From: Paenibacillus xerothermodurans
GTDB lineage: Bacteria > Bacillota > Bacilli > Paenibacillales > NBRC-103111
Direction of reading: 5' to 3'
DNA: 64,000 nt
Assembly (NCBI RefSeq): GCF_002220865.2
Contig: NZ_NHRJ02000018.1
Location: 1-64,000 of the forward strand
The notes beneath the pieces were generated by a model that did no database searches, was not told where the DNA came from, and saw only the letters and a program-made list of their open reading frames with translations. Position 1 is the first letter of the stretch. Each line of letters starts with the position of its first letter. A program made the position numbers and the translations under genes. Below are positions 17,627 through 27,901 of the stretch, in pieces.

Positions 17627-19384
17627 ATGGAGAAGAAAAAGCGTGCCAACCCAACACAACCCGCCAAAGTGATCTCGATGAAAATGGATGCCACGTTCTT
17701 TTTCGAGCGAGCCGTTCAGTCTCTGGACAGATATCATTATGATAAGGCACTCAAGTATTTTCGTCGGGCGGCCGAATATGAGCCGGAAAATCCGGTGAAC
17801 CATTGTAATTTGGCGGGCCTTCTCTCGGAGATGGGAAATTATGAGGAATCGAACCGCGTACTTCAGCATGTGCTGGACCAAATTGACCCTCAGATGACAG
17901 AATGTTATTTCTACATGGCTAACAATTTTGCCAATATGGAAAACTACGAGTCGGCGGAGAAGGCTATCATCCACTACTTGGAGAACGATGAAGCCGGGCA
18001 GTTTCTTGAGGAGTCCGAAGAGATGATCGAGCTGCTCGCTTACGAGCTGGATCGTCCCACTCAGCTTACTTCCATTAAGAGCCGCGAGGGCATGTTCGAG
18101 CACGACCGCGCCCGCTCTATGTTGGAGGAAGGCAAGTTTGGCGAAGCTGTGCGAATTTTGGAGAATATTATCAAGAAGTATCCGGACTTTATGGCTGCCC
18201 GTAACAATCTGGCACTCGCCTACTATTATATGGGGCATTTCGACAAGTCAGTTGATATGATTCGACAGGTGCTTGAGCTGGAACACGGCAACCTGCACGC
18301 GCTGTGCAATTTGGCGATATTTTATCAACATTTTGGCGATAAAGACAAGCTCGGCGAACTGCTTGCGGTGCTGCGCAAGATGTATCCTTTTCATCAGGAT
18401 CATGTGTTTAAGCTTGCGACCACGATGGGCATCTTAAGCGAGCATGAGACGGCCTACCGTTTATTTAAAAGATTGCTAAAAACGGGAGAGGCGGGCCTCG
18501 ACCCTTGTTTGTTCCACTACACGGCAGTGGCAGCTTACAATACGAAGCGCTATGACGAAGCGGAACGACAATGGCGACAGGCGCAGAAGTTCGATCAGGG
18601 CTCGGAAATTCCCGGATTCTACTTAACGCTGCTGGAGAAGTCTCGCGATGAGCACGTTAAACCGCCGGTCAGCTATCACTACCACCTGCCGTTCGAAGAG
18701 CAGTTTCGCGGCTTGGAAAAGTCGACGGAAGGCCTTCCCGATCATTTGAAAAGGGATCCGCTGGTTAGGTCATCCTTTTTCTGGGCACTTCGCCACGGAG
18801 ATATGGAAACTAAGCTGCAAGTAATCCAAGCATTCGGCCTAATCGCTGACAGCGAGGTGCGCGAAGCTTTGCTTGAATTTATACAAGAGCCCGCTGAGGA
18901 TGATTACCTGAAAAAGGTGGCCATCTTCGTGCTTCGCAACATCGGGGTGCATGAGCCCGTAACGGCGGTACTGGATGGTCGGAAGCTGACTGTACCTGCC
19001 TCCCCTTTTTCACCGAATCTCCCGGTATGGCAGGCCAAATGGCAGCAGATTATGGAGATGGCCATGACTGAAATGAGCCGGCGGTACGATATGGTGCAGC
19101 AGTATGACCTTCAGACGCTTTGGGTGGAGTACCTTTCGCGCGTGTACCCTGATCGGGAACCGAAAATCAACAAAGTTGAAGGCTGGGCGGCGGCATTGGA
19201 ATATTTGACAGCCAAAATGCACCGGAGGGCGATCTCCTATCAGGAGCTGGCTCAGCGGTACGGAGTGTCTGTGGCCACGATCAGTAAAAACGTCAAAATT
19301 ATAGACGAAGCCTGCGGACTAAAGGAGAAAATGCAAGCCATTTTTCCAAAGTTCTCAAGCTTTGATCATAAGATAAATAAATAA
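17627..19384 (+). CDS. Tetratricopeptide-repeat protein with C-terminal HTH
   Basis: A 585-residue, probably cytoplasmic protein. TPR-like helical pairs run through roughly residues 15-340 (for example YDKALKYFRRAAEYEPENPV and ARNNLALAYYYMGHFDKSVD). A HEAT-like helical stretch occupies about residues 375-445. The last ~60 residues resemble a helix-turn-helix (ISYQELAQRYGVSVATISKN). The combination suggests a scaffolding protein with a possible DNA-binding end; the partner is unknown. Paenibacillus genomes keep a similar gene between prs and trxB. Start ATG follows CCGGAGGTG. Confidence 0.82.
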   Translation: MEKKKRANPTQPAKVISMKMDATFFFERAVQSLDRYHYDKALKYFRRAAEYEPENPVNHCNLAGLLSEMGNYEESNRVLQHVLDQIDPQMTECYFYMANNFANMENYESAEKAIIHYLENDEAGQFLEESEEMIELLAYELDRPTQLTSIKSREGMFEHDRARSMLEEGKFGEAVRILENIIKKYPDFMAARNNLALAYYYMGHFDKSVDMIRQVLELEHGNLHALCNLAIFYQHFGDKDKLGELLAVLRKMYPFHQDHVFKLATTMGILSEHETAYRLFKRLLKTGEAGLDPCLFHYTAVAAYNTKRYDEAERQWRQAQKFDQGSEIPGFYLTLLEKSRDEHVKPPVSYHYHLPFEEQFRGLEKSTEGLPDHLKRDPLVRSSFFWALRHGDMETKLQVIQAFGLIADSEVREALLEFIQEPAEDDYLKKVAIFVLRNIGVHEPVTAVLDGRKLTVPASPFSPNLPVWQAKWQQIMEMAMTEMSRRYDMVQQYDLQTLWVEYLSRVYPDREPKINKVEGWAAALEYLTAKMHRRAISYQELAQRYGVSVATISKNVKIIDEACGLKEKMQAIFPKFSSFDHKINK

Positions 19385-19421
19385 AGTCACAAGCTCGCTT
19401 ATCGGTGAAGGAGGATATCGC

Positions 19422-20369
19422 ATGTATAAAACTATCGTTATCGGTACTGGTCCTGCAGGATTGACTGCGGCTATTTATCTGGCTCGCGCTAACCTCAACC
19501 CACTGGTGATCGAAGGACCGGAGCCAGGCGGTCAGCTGACAACTACAACTGAAGTGGAGAACTTTCCCGGATTTCCTGAAGGCATCATGGGTCCTGAGTT
19601 GATGGCCAACATGCGTAAGCAGGCGGAACGTTTCGGAGCCGAGTTCAAAACCGGCTGGGTCAACAATGTGGACATGTCCAAGCGCCCATTCAAGCTGTCT
19701 GTGGAAGGCATGGGCGATATTGAGGCAGAAAGCCTTATCATCTCGACCGGCGCTACCGCTAAATTGCTGGGCATTGAAAACGAAAGGGAGTCAGTTGGGC
19801 GCGGTGTCAGCACCTGTGCTACATGTGACGGATTTTTCTTCCGCGGGAAAAAGATCATCGTGGTCGGCGGCGGGGACTCGGCAATGGAGGAAGCAAACTT
19901 CCTGACCCGCTTTGCTTCCGAAGTTCGTGTAGTGCATCGCCGCAGCGAGCTGCGTGCATCTAAGATTATGCAGGACCGTGCGCGTGAGAACCCGAAAGTG
20001 GCATGGGAACTTAACAAAACACCGTTGGCTGTTATCTCCGGCGACAAAGGGGTAACCGGTTTAAAAGTGCGTAACAACGAAACCGGCCAGGAAGAAGTTA
20101 TGGAAACCGATGGAATTTTCGTTGCGATCGGTCACAAGCCGAACACGGAGTTTCTCGGCGGACAGATCAACACCGATGAGCTAGGCTACATTTTGGTAAA
20201 GCCAGGTACAACTCAAACCAATGTCGAAGGCGTATTCGCCTGCGGCGACGTGCAGGACAGCACATACCGTCAGGCCATTACCGCGGCCGGCAGCGGCTGC
20301 ATGGCAGCGTTGGATTGTGAGAAGTTCCTGGAAGGACATATGGTGCACGACTGGAGCCAATCCTTGTAA
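19422..20369 (+). CDS. trxB: Thioredoxin-disulfide reductase
   Basis: A 315-residue low-molecular-weight thioredoxin reductase passing electrons from NADPH through FAD to thioredoxin. It has the FAD motif GTGPAGLTAAIYLARA, the redox pair in CATCDG, the NADPH motif GGGDSAMEEA and the C-terminal FAD contact VFACGDVQDS. AAGGAGGAT precedes the start and a terminator follows directly. Confidence 0.96.
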   Translation: MYKTIVIGTGPAGLTAAIYLARANLNPLVIEGPEPGGQLTTTTEVENFPGFPEGIMGPELMANMRKQAERFGAEFKTGWVNNVDMSKRPFKLSVEGMGDIEAESLIISTGATAKLLGIENERESVGRGVSTCATCDGFFFRGKKIIVVGGGDSAMEEANFLTRFASEVRVVHRRSELRASKIMQDRARENPKVAWELNKTPLAVISGDKGVTGLKVRNNETGQEEVMETDGIFVAIGHKPNTEFLGGQINTDELGYILVKPGTTQTNVEGVFACGDVQDSTYRQAITAAGSGCMAALDCEKFLEGHMVHDWSQSL

Positions 20370-20377
20370 GTCATACC

Positions 20378-20407
20378 AAACGTGGAACGCCGGTTCCACG
20401 TTTTTTT
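20378..20407 (+). terminator. Rho-independent terminator after trxB
   Basis: AACGTGGAAC-GCCG-GTTCCACGTT hairpin followed by a run of T. Confidence 0.93.
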
Positions 20408-20497
20408 CATACCCCTTATCTTGACCTGTGATTGGGGTTAGCTTATAGTTGGGAAAGAAGAAAATACGTGATCATGATTGTATGAGGTGACCAAGGC

Positions 20498-21445
20498 ATG
20501 ACAGACAAGATATACGTCGGAGTCGATTTAGGTGGTACGTCTATAAAGGTTGGACTGTGTGATATCACCGGCAAACTGCTGCACACATATGAGGGTCCGA
20601 CAGGGACGGAGCACGGCGCCGATGTCGTATTGGAAAACATCGCTCAGTATGTGCGCAAGCTGGTAGCGGACACTTCATATGATTGGGACCAAGTGGCTGG
20701 CATTGGTGCGGGAATCGCCGGATTCATGGATATACCGACGGGGTTTATGAAGCTGTCGGCCAATCTGGGATGGCGTGACGTTCCGGTGAAAGCGATACTT
20801 GAAGAGAAACTGGGCAAGACCGTGAGGATAGATAACGACGCCAACGTAGCGGCGTTAGGCGAGGCATGGGCTGGCGCCGGCAGGGGCATACCGAACGTGG
20901 TGTGCTACACGCTTGGAACAGGCGTCGGCGGCGGTATTATCATAAACAACCGTATCATTCAAGGTAACGGTATGGCCGGTGAACTTGGGCACATGAATCT
21001 AATTCCGGACCTGGAAGCCATTCAGTGCGGATGCGGTATGACAGGCTGCCTAGAAACGGTCTCATCGGCTACGGGTATTATTCGTATGGCCAAGGAGGCG
21101 GTTGAACGCGGTGAGCACACCTCGCTGGCGTTAATTGAAAATATCACGGCCAAGGACGTATTCGACGCAGCAAAGTCAGGAGATGAAGTCGCTCACCGGA
21201 TTATTAACCGTGCAGCGCTGTACTTGGGCAAATCCATGGCTATGATTGCGGTAGTGTTGAATCCGCAGCGGTTTATCGTTGGGGGCGGCGTGTCCAACGC
21301 CGGTGACATTTTATTCGACGCAATTCGTAAATATTTCGATCAATTCGCCGTGGCGACAGCGAAAGAAGGCGTAGATATTGTGCCTGCTATTCTCGGCAAT
21401 GACGCCGGTGTGGTCGGAGCCGCGGGTTTGAACCTGCACTCTTAA
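20498..21445 (+). CDS. glcK: ROK-family glucokinase
   Basis: A 315-residue ROK kinase phosphorylating glucose with ATP. The phosphate-1 motif is [13 protein letters not shown]. The sugar-binding [12 protein letters not shown]-like segment reads [17 protein letters not shown], followed by [13 protein letters not shown] and [10 protein letters not shown]. The zinc-binding ROK signature [12 protein letters not shown] is intact. The length and position upstream of rapZ match Paenibacillus and Bacillus GlcK-type enzymes. Start ATG follows GAGGTGA. Confidence 0.92.
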   Translation: MTDKIYVGVDLGGTSIKVGLCDITGKLLHTYEGPTGTEHGADVVLENIAQYVRKLVADTSYDWDQVAGIGAGIAGFMDIPTGFMKLSANLGWRDVPVKAILEEKLGKTVRIDNDANVAALGEAWAGAGRGIPNVVCYTLGTGVGGGIIINNRIIQGNGMAGELGHMNLIPDLEAIQCGCGMTGCLETVSSATGIIRMAKEAVERGEHTSLALIENITAKDVFDAAKSGDEVAHRIINRAALYLGKSMAMIAVVLNPQRFIVGGGVSNAGDILFDAIRKYFDQFAVATAKEGVDIVPAILGNDAGVVGAAGLNLHS

Positions 21446-21542
21446 TCTTAAATTCAGCAGATCAGCGCGTTGGGTGTCCCACGCGCTCTATTATATAATT
21501 GATGGGACTCGCCCACCTGACGGCATGAAGGAGGAGCAAGCC

Positions 21543-22442
21543 ATGGATGAAATGCATACCCTAGGCAAGCTGGTCATTATCACCGGTATGTCCGGTGCCG
21601 GCAAAACGATTGCTGTGCAAAGCTTGGAAGATTTGGGCTTTTTCTGTGTGGATAACCTCCCTCCCGTTTTGATTCCGAAATTCGCGGAGCTCATCGAGCA
21701 GTCCAAGGGCCGCATAGGCAAGGTGGCGCTCGTGATCGACCTGCGGGGGCGGGAATTTTTCACCTCTTTATCAGAGTCACTGCGTTATATTAAAGACAAT
21801 CATACGCTCACTTATGAGATCTTGTTCCTAGACGCCACCGATTCTGTCCTGGTACAGCGCTATAAGGAAAGTCGGCGGAAGCATCCACTGGCGCCAACTG
21901 ACGCGCCTCTTGAAGGAATCTCGCAGGAACGCAAACTTCTCGAAGAATTAAAAGGTGCCGCCACACAAGTGATCGACACTAGTAATCTGAAGCCGGCGCA
22001 GTTGAAAGAGAAAATAGTTGCACGCTTTACCAACCTGGAGTCGAATGGCATATCTATTAATGTGATTTCCTTTGGCTTTAAGTATGGAGTCCCGATTGAC
22101 GCAGATTTGATCTTTGATGTGCGCTTTCTGCCAAATCCCCATTATATCGAAGGCTTACGCCCCAATACCGGTCAAGATCCCGAAGTGTACGAATACGTGA
22201 TGAAATGGAATGAAACGCAGGAATTTTTGAGTAAGCTTCTCGACATGCTGCATTTTCTTGTACCTCAGTACAAAAAAGAAGGCAAGAGTCAGGTGGTAGT
22301 CGGCATAGGTTGTACCGGTGGCAAGCACCGGTCTGTAGCAATTGCTGAATACCTTGGCAAGATGTTGGGCAACAGCGAGACAGAATTTGTGCGGGTTAAT
22401 CATCGCGACGCTGAACGGGATCGGGTTGAGGTGAAAAAATGA
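21543..22442 (+). CDS. rapZ: RNase adapter RapZ (nucleotide-binding)
   Basis: A 299-residue P-loop protein (GMSGAGKT at residue ~16, FFCVDNLPP downstream) with the conserved C-terminal domain ([17 protein letters not shown]). In Enterobacteria RapZ senses glucosamine-6-phosphate and targets a small RNA for decay; in Bacillota (YvcJ) it is a GTPase/ATPase linked to competence and envelope metabolism. The start at 21543 has AAGGAGG 10 bases upstream; the ORF can be extended to 21474 without a site. It overlaps glmR by four bases. Confidence 0.95.
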   Translation: MDEMHTLGKLVIITGMSGAGKTIAVQSLEDLGFFCVDNLPPVLIPKFAELIEQSKGRIGKVALVIDLRGREFFTSLSESLRYIKDNHTLTYEILFLDATDSVLVQRYKESRRKHPLAPTDAPLEGISQERKLLEELKGAATQVIDTSNLKPAQLKEKIVARFTNLESNGISINVISFGFKYGVPIDADLIFDVRFLPNPHYIEGLRPNTGQDPEVYEYVMKWNETQEFLSKLLDMLHFLVPQYKKEGKSQVVVGIGCTGGKHRSVAIAEYLGKMLGNSETEFVRVNHRDAERDRVEVKK

Positions 22443-23425
22443 CAGCCATTCCAGGGGAAACCGGTAAACCGCGCATCGTTGTGATAGGCGGGGGTACAGG
22501 TCTTTCCGTTATGCTTCGCGGCTTGAAACAGAAACCGGTTGATATCACAGCTATCGTGACGGTAGCGGACGATGGAGGCAGCTCGGGCATACTTCGTGCC
22601 GAACTCGAGATGCTGCCGCCGGGGGATATTCGTAACGTGCTCACCGCTCTGGCGGACGTAGAGCCGTTGCTGGGACAATTGTTGGAGTATCGTTTTCACA
22701 AAGGACAGGGATTAGCGGGCCATAGTTTGGGCAATCTAATTTTGGCGGCAATGCAAGATATTACCGGTGATTTTGTCACCGGAGTGGGTGAACTAAGCAG
22801 AGTATTTGCCGTGCGCGGCCGGGTATTGCCTGCTGCGGATTTGGCTATCGTGTTGAAGGCGGAAATGACGGACGGTTCCATCGTAGAGGGCGAGTCCAAG
22901 ATACCGAAAGCGGGCAAGACGATTAAACGGGTGTTTATCGAACCGGGTAATGTGTCAGCGCTGCCTGAAGCGGTTGAGGCGCTGAGACGGGCGGATGCCA
23001 TTCTGATCGGACCGGGCAGCCTATACACAAGTATACTGCCGAACCTCCTTGTGCCGGAGATCACCAAAACTATCGTTGCATCATCAGCGTTGAAAATATT
23101 CATATGCAACGTGATGACTCAGCCTGGTGAAACCGATGGCTACGCGGTGAGCGATCATTTGCGTGCCTTGCGGGATCATATTGGCCAAGACTTATTTGAC
23201 TATGTTATCGTGAACAACGGTGAGATTCCTCCGCAGGTGCAGAGCAAATATGCCCAGAAGGGGGCTAAAGCCGTTCACTTGGACATGGATGAAGTGACGA
23301 AACGAGGGTACAAAGTCATCGCCGACCAGCTCGTTCTCTTTCGCACCTACCTTCGTCACGATGCGGAAAAGCTGAGTCAGCACATTTATCAGCTGGTCGA
23401 GAATTGGATGATTAAGAAGAGGTGA
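22439..23425 (+). CDS. glmR: GlmR/YvcK family regulator (gluconeogenesis factor)
   Basis: A 328-residue CofD-like Rossmann protein that in Bacillus binds UDP-GlcNAc and stimulates GlmS, balancing carbon between glycolysis and peptidoglycan precursors. The N-terminal motif [17 protein letters not shown] and [10 protein letters not shown] are diagnostic, as are [16 protein letters not shown] and [16 protein letters not shown]. The ATGA overlap with rapZ indicates translational coupling. Confidence 0.95.
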   Translation: MTAIPGETGKPRIVVIGGGTGLSVMLRGLKQKPVDITAIVTVADDGGSSGILRAELEMLPPGDIRNVLTALADVEPLLGQLLEYRFHKGQGLAGHSLGNLILAAMQDITGDFVTGVGELSRVFAVRGRVLPAADLAIVLKAEMTDGSIVEGESKIPKAGKTIKRVFIEPGNVSALPEAVEALRRADAILIGPGSLYTSILPNLLVPEITKTIVASSALKIFICNVMTQPGETDGYAVSDHLRALRDHIGQDLFDYVIVNNGEIPPQVQSKYAQKGAKAVHLDMDEVTKRGYKVIADQLVLFRTYLRHDAEKLSQHIYQLVENWMIKKR

Positions 23426-23431
23426 TTTATC

Positions 23432-24361
23432 ATGTCCTTCGCCTCACAAACAAAAAAGGAACTAACATTGATACAATCGGATGTATGCTGTGAAATCGCA
23501 GAACTATCGGCGCTAATCCGAATGAATGGCGCGGTGCAGTTGACCAATCAACGGATTGTGCTCGACATTTCGACCGAAAACGCGGCGATTGCACGACGAA
23601 TATATACGCTGCTCAAGAAGAAATTCCAGGTGCACACCGAGCTGTTAGTCCGTAAGAAGATGCGGTTGAAGAAGAACAATGTTTACATCGTACGTGTGCC
23701 TCATCAAGTTCAGCTCATTTTATCGGAACTGCACATTGTTTCCGAAGGATTCCTGTTTACACCGGGAATTAAAGAAGCAATCATCCAGGAGAGTTGTTGT
23801 AAAAGAGCATACCTCCGCGGGGCATTCCTCGCCGGAGGGTCGGTGAATAATCCGGAAGGGTCATCATATCATCTGGAGATTTCATCTATGTATGAGGAGC
23901 ACTGCCAGGGACTTTGCACGCTAGCCAATGAGTTTGACCTCAATGCACGCTGCATTGAGCGGAAGAAAGGTTTCGTCTTATATATCAAGGAAGGCGAAAA
24001 GATCATTGAATTTCTAAGCTTGATAGGGGCGCATCAGGCGCTGCTGAGGTTTGAAGACGTGCGGATCATGAAGGATATGCGGAATTCCGTGAACCGGCTG
24101 GTGAACTGTGAGACGGCGAACTTGAATAAAACCATCGGCGCGGCGGTGCGGCAAATTGACAATATCCGGCTGCTGGAAAAAGAAATCGGGCTTGAAAATT
24201 TACCGGAAAAGCTGCGTGAGGTGGCGGAAATCCGTATGAAGCATCCGGATATGAATTTGAAGGAAGTCGGGGACTTGTTAAAAGGCAACGTCAGCAAGTC
24301 AGGTGTGAATCACCGTCTTCGCAAAATTGATGAACTGGCTGAAAAAATCCGAAAAACGTAA
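23432..24361 (+). CDS. whiA: DNA-binding protein WhiA
   Basis: A 309-residue WhiA with an N-terminal LAGLIDADG-derived domain ([19 protein letters not shown]) and a C-terminal DNA-binding HTH domain ([19 protein letters not shown] then [13 protein letters not shown]). In Bacillus it influences cell division and chromosome segregation. It follows glmR by six bases behind AGAGGTGA, the standard rapZ-glmR-whiA order. Confidence 0.96.
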   Translation: MSFASQTKKELTLIQSDVCCEIAELSALIRMNGAVQLTNQRIVLDISTENAAIARRIYTLLKKKFQVHTELLVRKKMRLKKNNVYIVRVPHQVQLILSELHIVSEGFLFTPGIKEAIIQESCCKRAYLRGAFLAGGSVNNPEGSSYHLEISSMYEEHCQGLCTLANEFDLNARCIERKKGFVLYIKEGEKIIEFLSLIGAHQALLRFEDVRIMKDMRNSVNRLVNCETANLNKTIGAAVRQIDNIRLLEKEIGLENLPEKLREVAEIRMKHPDMNLKEVGDLLKGNVSKSGVNHRLRKIDELAEKIRKT

Positions 24362-24516
24362 GCAGAACGGTGAAATATAGATATTTTGTGTAAATTCACA
24401 GTGTTTCTAGTGTAATGCAATGAAAAATGTTATAATAATGGATAAATCGCTTATTTTGTGATCATTTTGCATATATGGTCATTTGCAATTTAAGATTGTA
24501 GGGGGTATGGGTTGGA

Positions 24517-24786
24517 ATGTCGAAACGCCCAGTAGTTGTGAAGTTGAAAACAGGCCTGCATGCCAGACCGGCCGCACTGTTCGTGCAAGAAGCCAATAAA
24601 TTCTCCTCGGAAATTTTCGTAGAGAAGGATGAGAAGAAAGTGAACGCCAAAAGTATCATGGGTATCATGAGTTTGGCGATCAGTACGGGAACGGAAGTTT
24701 ACATTAGTGCCGAAGGTTCGGACGCCGAACAGGCTGTAAACGCTTTAGTCACATTGGTGAGTAAAGAAGAGCTGGAAAACCAATAA
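24517..24786 (+). CDS. HPr family phosphocarrier protein (Crh locus, but with His15)
   Basis: An 89-residue HPr-fold protein with TGLHARPAALFV, giving His15, and AKSIMGIMSLA, giving Ser46. In B. subtilis the gene at this position is crh, whose product has Gln15 and cannot carry PTS phosphate. Here both regulatory residues are present, so the protein can in principle serve in PTS transfer and in HprK/P-CcpA signalling. It has its own 155-base leader and a terminator at 24800. A second HPr is encoded next to ptsI at 51144. Confidence 0.93.
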   Translation: MSKRPVVVKLKTGLHARPAALFVQEANKFSSEIFVEKDEKKVNAKSIMGIMSLAISTGTEVYISAEGSDAEQAVNALVTLVSKEELENQ

Positions 24787-24799
24787 CCAACCGAGACGG

Positions 24800-24822
24800 G
24801 CTTCCTTTTCAGGGAGCTTTTT
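24800..24822 (+). terminator. Terminator after the HPr gene
   Basis: GCTTCC-TTTTCA-GGGAGC, a six-pair stem with one G-U, followed by TTTTT. A larger imperfect stem (GACGGG with CCCGTTT) encloses it. Confidence 0.65.
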
Positions 24823-24882
24823 CCCGTTTGGTCGGCCGTTTGTATCAAGTGATTTGCTGGTATATATGACGAAAAGTAGCGC

Positions 24883-24939
24883 AACCTTTTGTCGAGTTCA
24901 GCGTCTATATTGACGTGTCTTCCGACGGAAAGGTTTTTT
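24883..24939 (+). promoter_or_regulatory. Two-tier hairpin with T run upstream of the PKD-protein gene
   Basis: The outer arms AACCTTTTGTCG and CGACGGAAAGGTT enclose an inner CGTC-TATATT-GACG stem, and the structure ends in TTTTTT 38 bases before the next start codon. It could be a second terminator for the upstream gene or an attenuator or riboregulator for the downstream one. No known riboswitch consensus was recognised. Confidence 0.5.
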
Positions 24940-24976
24940 GGCATGCCATCTATTTTCAACAGCAAGGAGCAGAGAA

Positions 24977-26761
24977 ATGAAACAGATCAAGCGGGAATTA
25001 TCACTCATCACGATCATCAGCTTAATCATGACCTTTTGCCTCTCATCGTTCGCTTCGGCACAGCCCATGTCTTCGGCTACAAGCTACATTTTGCTTTACG
25101 TGGACAAAACTGAAGCCTTCTTGAACGACAAAAAGGTCACGTTGGAATCGCCGGCCACAATTATTAAGGACAAAATGTTTGTGCCAGCGAAATTTTTGGG
25201 CGATGTAATGGGCCTCAAGGTAGAGTGGAATGCAGCAACGAGACAAATCGAGATGACCACTCCCGGCTACCACATCGTATTGGATAGCGATCACAAATCC
25301 GTTTGGATCAACGGTGTGCTCGAGCCATTTGATTCGGTTGCATCAATTAGCAAGGAAGGCAAGCTGTTAATCAAGCTGACTTGGCTGGCTGACTACATGG
25401 GCGCGCGGTACACTTACAACGATGAACTGCGCCGCGTGGAAATCGTTCATACTGTGACACCGGCGGGCACGTACATACCAGATACGGGCAATTCGAAGCC
25501 AGTAGCAAAATTCGCTTTTGGTAAAAGCACATATCAACTGGGCGAACCGGTGAAATACATCGACTTGAGCTACGATCCGGATTCTGAGGGCATCGCGAAG
25601 TATGAGTGGAAAGGCAACGAAGAAACATTCTTCACAGCCGGTACGTTCCCCGTGACATTGACCGTGTGGGACAAACATGGTAATCAGAGCGAGACGTATT
25701 TGCGTTACATTACCATCGAAGATAAGACCTATCTCAACGCCATTGAGTACCCAATCTACATGAAACCAGTGGGTGCGCACATCAAGACGGATTGGAGCAT
25801 GATCTGGGGCAACTTCTGGAGTCTGCCACAACTGCCGAAGAAGGTCGCGACGGATGACACCAGAAAATTGCTGGTGAGTGACAGTCCGGAAGAGTTCAAG
25901 CAACGAGGTATTCTGTATCAAGATAAAGTGAACGGAAAAGGCCGTCTGTACGCCGATCACATCAATGGAACTCAGGAAAAAGTGACTCTTGCCATTCTGG
26001 CAAGGAACAACAGTGACCGGGCGATAACGATCAAGACGACGAACAAAGGCGAGGTTTTCCCTTCCGTATACGCGAATCTGATCGGTAACGAAGCCTCCGT
26101 GGACTTTTTGATGAATGATCCGCGCAATGAGACGCTGGTTGTACCGGCGAAACAGACATTTGTCTACTCGCAAATGCCCGAATTCTATCCAGGGCAAGGT
26201 GTGAATTTGTTCTACGACGTAGAGACGGATGGAGAAATTGAATTTTCTTTTGTAGCCACGGATCGGATTACCGAACAAACGCTGCAACAACTGCCACTGC
26301 TCCCGTTCAGCGGGCATGTGAGAGGCTCCTTCCCGGTATCCGAAGTGAGATGGGATATTGACGCCAGTGCATTTTATGAGCCGTCGCGCATTATTATCGG
26401 CGATGGGCAAACCGACCCGTTCCAGCCGGGTTACGATACGATGCGGAAAGAGAACGTGTTAAATGAAGGTAACTATGGGGTTGTCTATAAGATACACGCT
26501 GTCAAGCCCCGGAAGATGGCCATTATGATTATGCCGCATGGCGGCGTGTTTAAAGGGCCGTTCAAGATCAATGGCGAGATGCAGCTCGTGCCGCAATCCG
26601 GTGTGCTCACTGCCTTCGACGGTATGCAGATCCTGGCAAAAACGACAGGAACCGAGGAATCCCTGGACATTGAGTTCACGCCGCCTGCAGGTTCCGCGTT
26701 CCCGATTGACCTCATTTTCTATCCGTTGGCGGACGATAAACAGATCGTAACAGGCAATTAA
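24977..26761 (+). CDS. Secreted protein with copper-amine-oxidase-like N-terminal domain and PKD domain
   Basis: A 594-residue exported protein. A signal peptide is evident (basic MKQIKRE, a hydrophobic core, then SSFASAQP with probable cleavage after Ala). Residues ~30-145 resemble the copper amine oxidase N-terminal/stalk domain (LNDKKVTLESPATIIKDKMF and FVPAKFLGDVMG), a frequent non-enzymatic surface module in Paenibacillus. Residues ~155-240 form a PKD-like domain (AFGKSTYQLGEPVKY, YDPDSEG, WDKHGNQS). The rest is beta-rich and unassigned. It is probably cell-surface or matrix associated; no catalytic domain is seen. Start 24977 follows AAGGAG; a longer reading frame to 24938 lacks a site. 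Confidence 0.83.
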   Translation: MKQIKRELSLITIISLIMTFCLSSFASAQPMSSATSYILLYVDKTEAFLNDKKVTLESPATIIKDKMFVPAKFLGDVMGLKVEWNAATRQIEMTTPGYHIVLDSDHKSVWINGVLEPFDSVASISKEGKLLIKLTWLADYMGARYTYNDELRRVEIVHTVTPAGTYIPDTGNSKPVAKFAFGKSTYQLGEPVKYIDLSYDPDSEGIAKYEWKGNEETFFTAGTFPVTLTVWDKHGNQSETYLRYITIEDKTYLNAIEYPIYMKPVGAHIKTDWSMIWGNFWSLPQLPKKVATDDTRKLLVSDSPEEFKQRGILYQDKVNGKGRLYADHINGTQEKVTLAILARNNSDRAITIKTTNKGEVFPSVYANLIGNEASVDFLMNDPRNETLVVPAKQTFVYSQMPEFYPGQGVNLFYDVETDGEIEFSFVATDRITEQTLQQLPLLPFSGHVRGSFPVSEVRWDIDASAFYEPSRIIIGDGQTDPFQPGYDTMRKENVLNEGNYGVVYKIHAVKPRKMAIMIMPHGGVFKGPFKINGEMQLVPQSGVLTAFDGMQILAKTTGTEESLDIEFTPPAGSAFPIDLIFYPLADDKQIVTGN

Positions 26762-26765
26762 AGTA

Positions 26766-26813
26766 AAAAAGAGTTCCGAATGGTGCGCAGGCAGCATCTG
26801 GAACTCTTTTTTC
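26766..26813. terminator. Bidirectional terminator between the PKD-protein gene and clpP
   Basis: AAAAAAGAGTTCC and GGAACTCTTTTTT arms flank a 22-base interior that partly pairs. A and T runs on both sides allow termination from both strands. Confidence 0.85.
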
Positions 26814-26845
26814 ATGTGCACATGGTTTTTTAACTGAGTACACGA

Positions 26846-27427
26846 TTAAACTTTTTCAATTACTTTGTCGATCAGGCCGTAAGCGGCAGCTTCGTCAGCG
26901 TACATAAAGTTGTCGCGGTCCGTATCCCTTTCGATTTTTTCAATAGGTTGACCTGTGCGCTCGGCCAAAATCTGATTCAGCCTATCACGCATCTTCAAAA
27001 TACGTTTCGCGCGAATTTCAATATCGCTCGCTTGTCCTTCAGCGCCGCCGAGTGGTTGGTGAATCATAACCTCACTGTTCGGCAGAGCAAAACGTTTGCC
27101 CTTCGCGCCGGCAGCCAGCAGGAATGCGCCCATCGATGCAGCCATACCAACACAAATTGTGGACACATCAGGCTTAATAAACTGCATTGTATCGTAGATA
27201 GCCATGCCCGCTGTGATCGATCCGCCTGGGCTGTTAATGTACAGGTGGATGTCCTTCTCCGGGTCCTGAGCGGCTAGGAACAGCAATTGGGCGATAATGG
27301 CGTTCGCCACTACATCATTGACCGGCGTGCCAAGAAAAATGATCCGGTCCTTAAGCAAGCGGGAGTATATGTCGTACGCGCGTTCCCCTCTTGCATCCGG
27401 TTCAACTACCATAGGAATAAAACTCAT
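26846..27427 (-). CDS. clpP: ATP-dependent Clp protease proteolytic subunit
   Basis: A 193-residue serine peptidase forming the double-heptamer chamber fed by ClpX or ClpC. The catalytic triad is Ser98 in GMAASMGAF, His123 in MIHQPLGG and Asp172 in [11 protein letters not shown] 27427 is preferred over an in-frame start at 27445 because GAGGAGG lies nine bases upstream and the product matches the family N-terminus SFIPMVVE. No CtsR-type heptanucleotide repeat was recognised upstream on quick reading. Confidence 0.97.
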   Translation of the reverse strand: MSFIPMVVEPDARGERAYDIYSRLLKDRIIFLGTPVNDVVANAIIAQLLFLAAQDPEKDIHLYINSPGGSITAGMAIYDTMQFIKPDVSTICVGMAASMGAFLLAAGAKGKRFALPNSEVMIHQPLGGAEGQASDIEIRAKRILKMRDRLNQILAERTGQPIEKIERDTDRDNFMYADEAAAYGLIDKVIEKV

Positions 27428-27522
27428 AGGTCGCAGCCTCCTCAAATTAGCTTAACTATAACACTATAACCATGATAGCCGAAAAACAAACAAAGGTCAA
27501 GAAAGGTCAAACAAACTGTGTT

Positions 27523-27568
27523 AAAAAACCTCATCGCGGCTGTAGACGTCTGCAGCAGTGAAGAGGTT
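27523..27568 (-). terminator. Terminator after tRNA-Arg (minus strand)
   Basis: Long hairpin with AACCTC/GAGGTT outer pairs and GTCTGCAGC/GCTGTAGAC inner pairs, followed on the minus strand by TTTTTT. Confidence 0.85.
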
Positions 27569-27580
27569 ATGTATGTAATA

Positions 27581-27655
27581 TGGCGCGCCCGCAAGGAATC
27601 GAACCTTGATCTCAGGCTCCGGAGGCCTACGTCATATCCATTGGACCACGGGCGC
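27581..27655 (-). tRNA. tRNA-Arg (CCG)
   Basis: On the minus strand: acceptor GCGCCCG/CGGGCGC, anticodon loop carrying CCG between CCT and GAG, T loop TTCGATT and encoded CCA. A single-gene unit with its own terminator. Confidence 0.95.
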
Positions 27656-27865
27656 ATAGTGTGCATATTATAACAGAAACGCTGATAAGTCAATCTGATC
27701 GTTCGATTTTGACCAGCAAAATTTATTATATGACATTGTGCGAAAAAATGCAACCCCCAGCGGAACTTTTCGTGTGTGTGCGCGATTGCTTCAAAAAAAT
27801 CAAACGAGTATGACACACACAGGTGCATAAGAACCAGATTTTTTGTCTAAATTGTGATTATTAAG

Positions 27866-27894
27866 TTGAAAATGGGAAACGAGTTATATATAAT
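27866..27894 (+). promoter_or_regulatory. Sigma-A promoter of the cggR-glycolysis operon
   Basis: TTGAAA, exactly 17 bases, TATAAT. The predicted transcription start is near 27901, about 95 bases before the cggR start codon. Confidence 0.85.
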
Positions 27895-27901
27895 GGAATA
27901 A

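Noticed and set aside
24840-24976. Cyclic-di-GMP riboswitch before the PKD-protein gene
   Set aside because: A GCGCAACC fragment is reminiscent, but the second conserved half is missing and the pairing pattern does not fit.
25367-26410. 347-codon minus-strand open frame inside the PKD-protein gene
   Set aside because: The plus-strand frame has a signal peptide and recognisable domains; the antisense frame has biased composition and no start signals.
27442-27828. 128-codon minus-strand frame overlapping tRNA-Arg
   Set aside because: It runs through a complete tRNA gene and its terminator, so it cannot be a real coding sequence.
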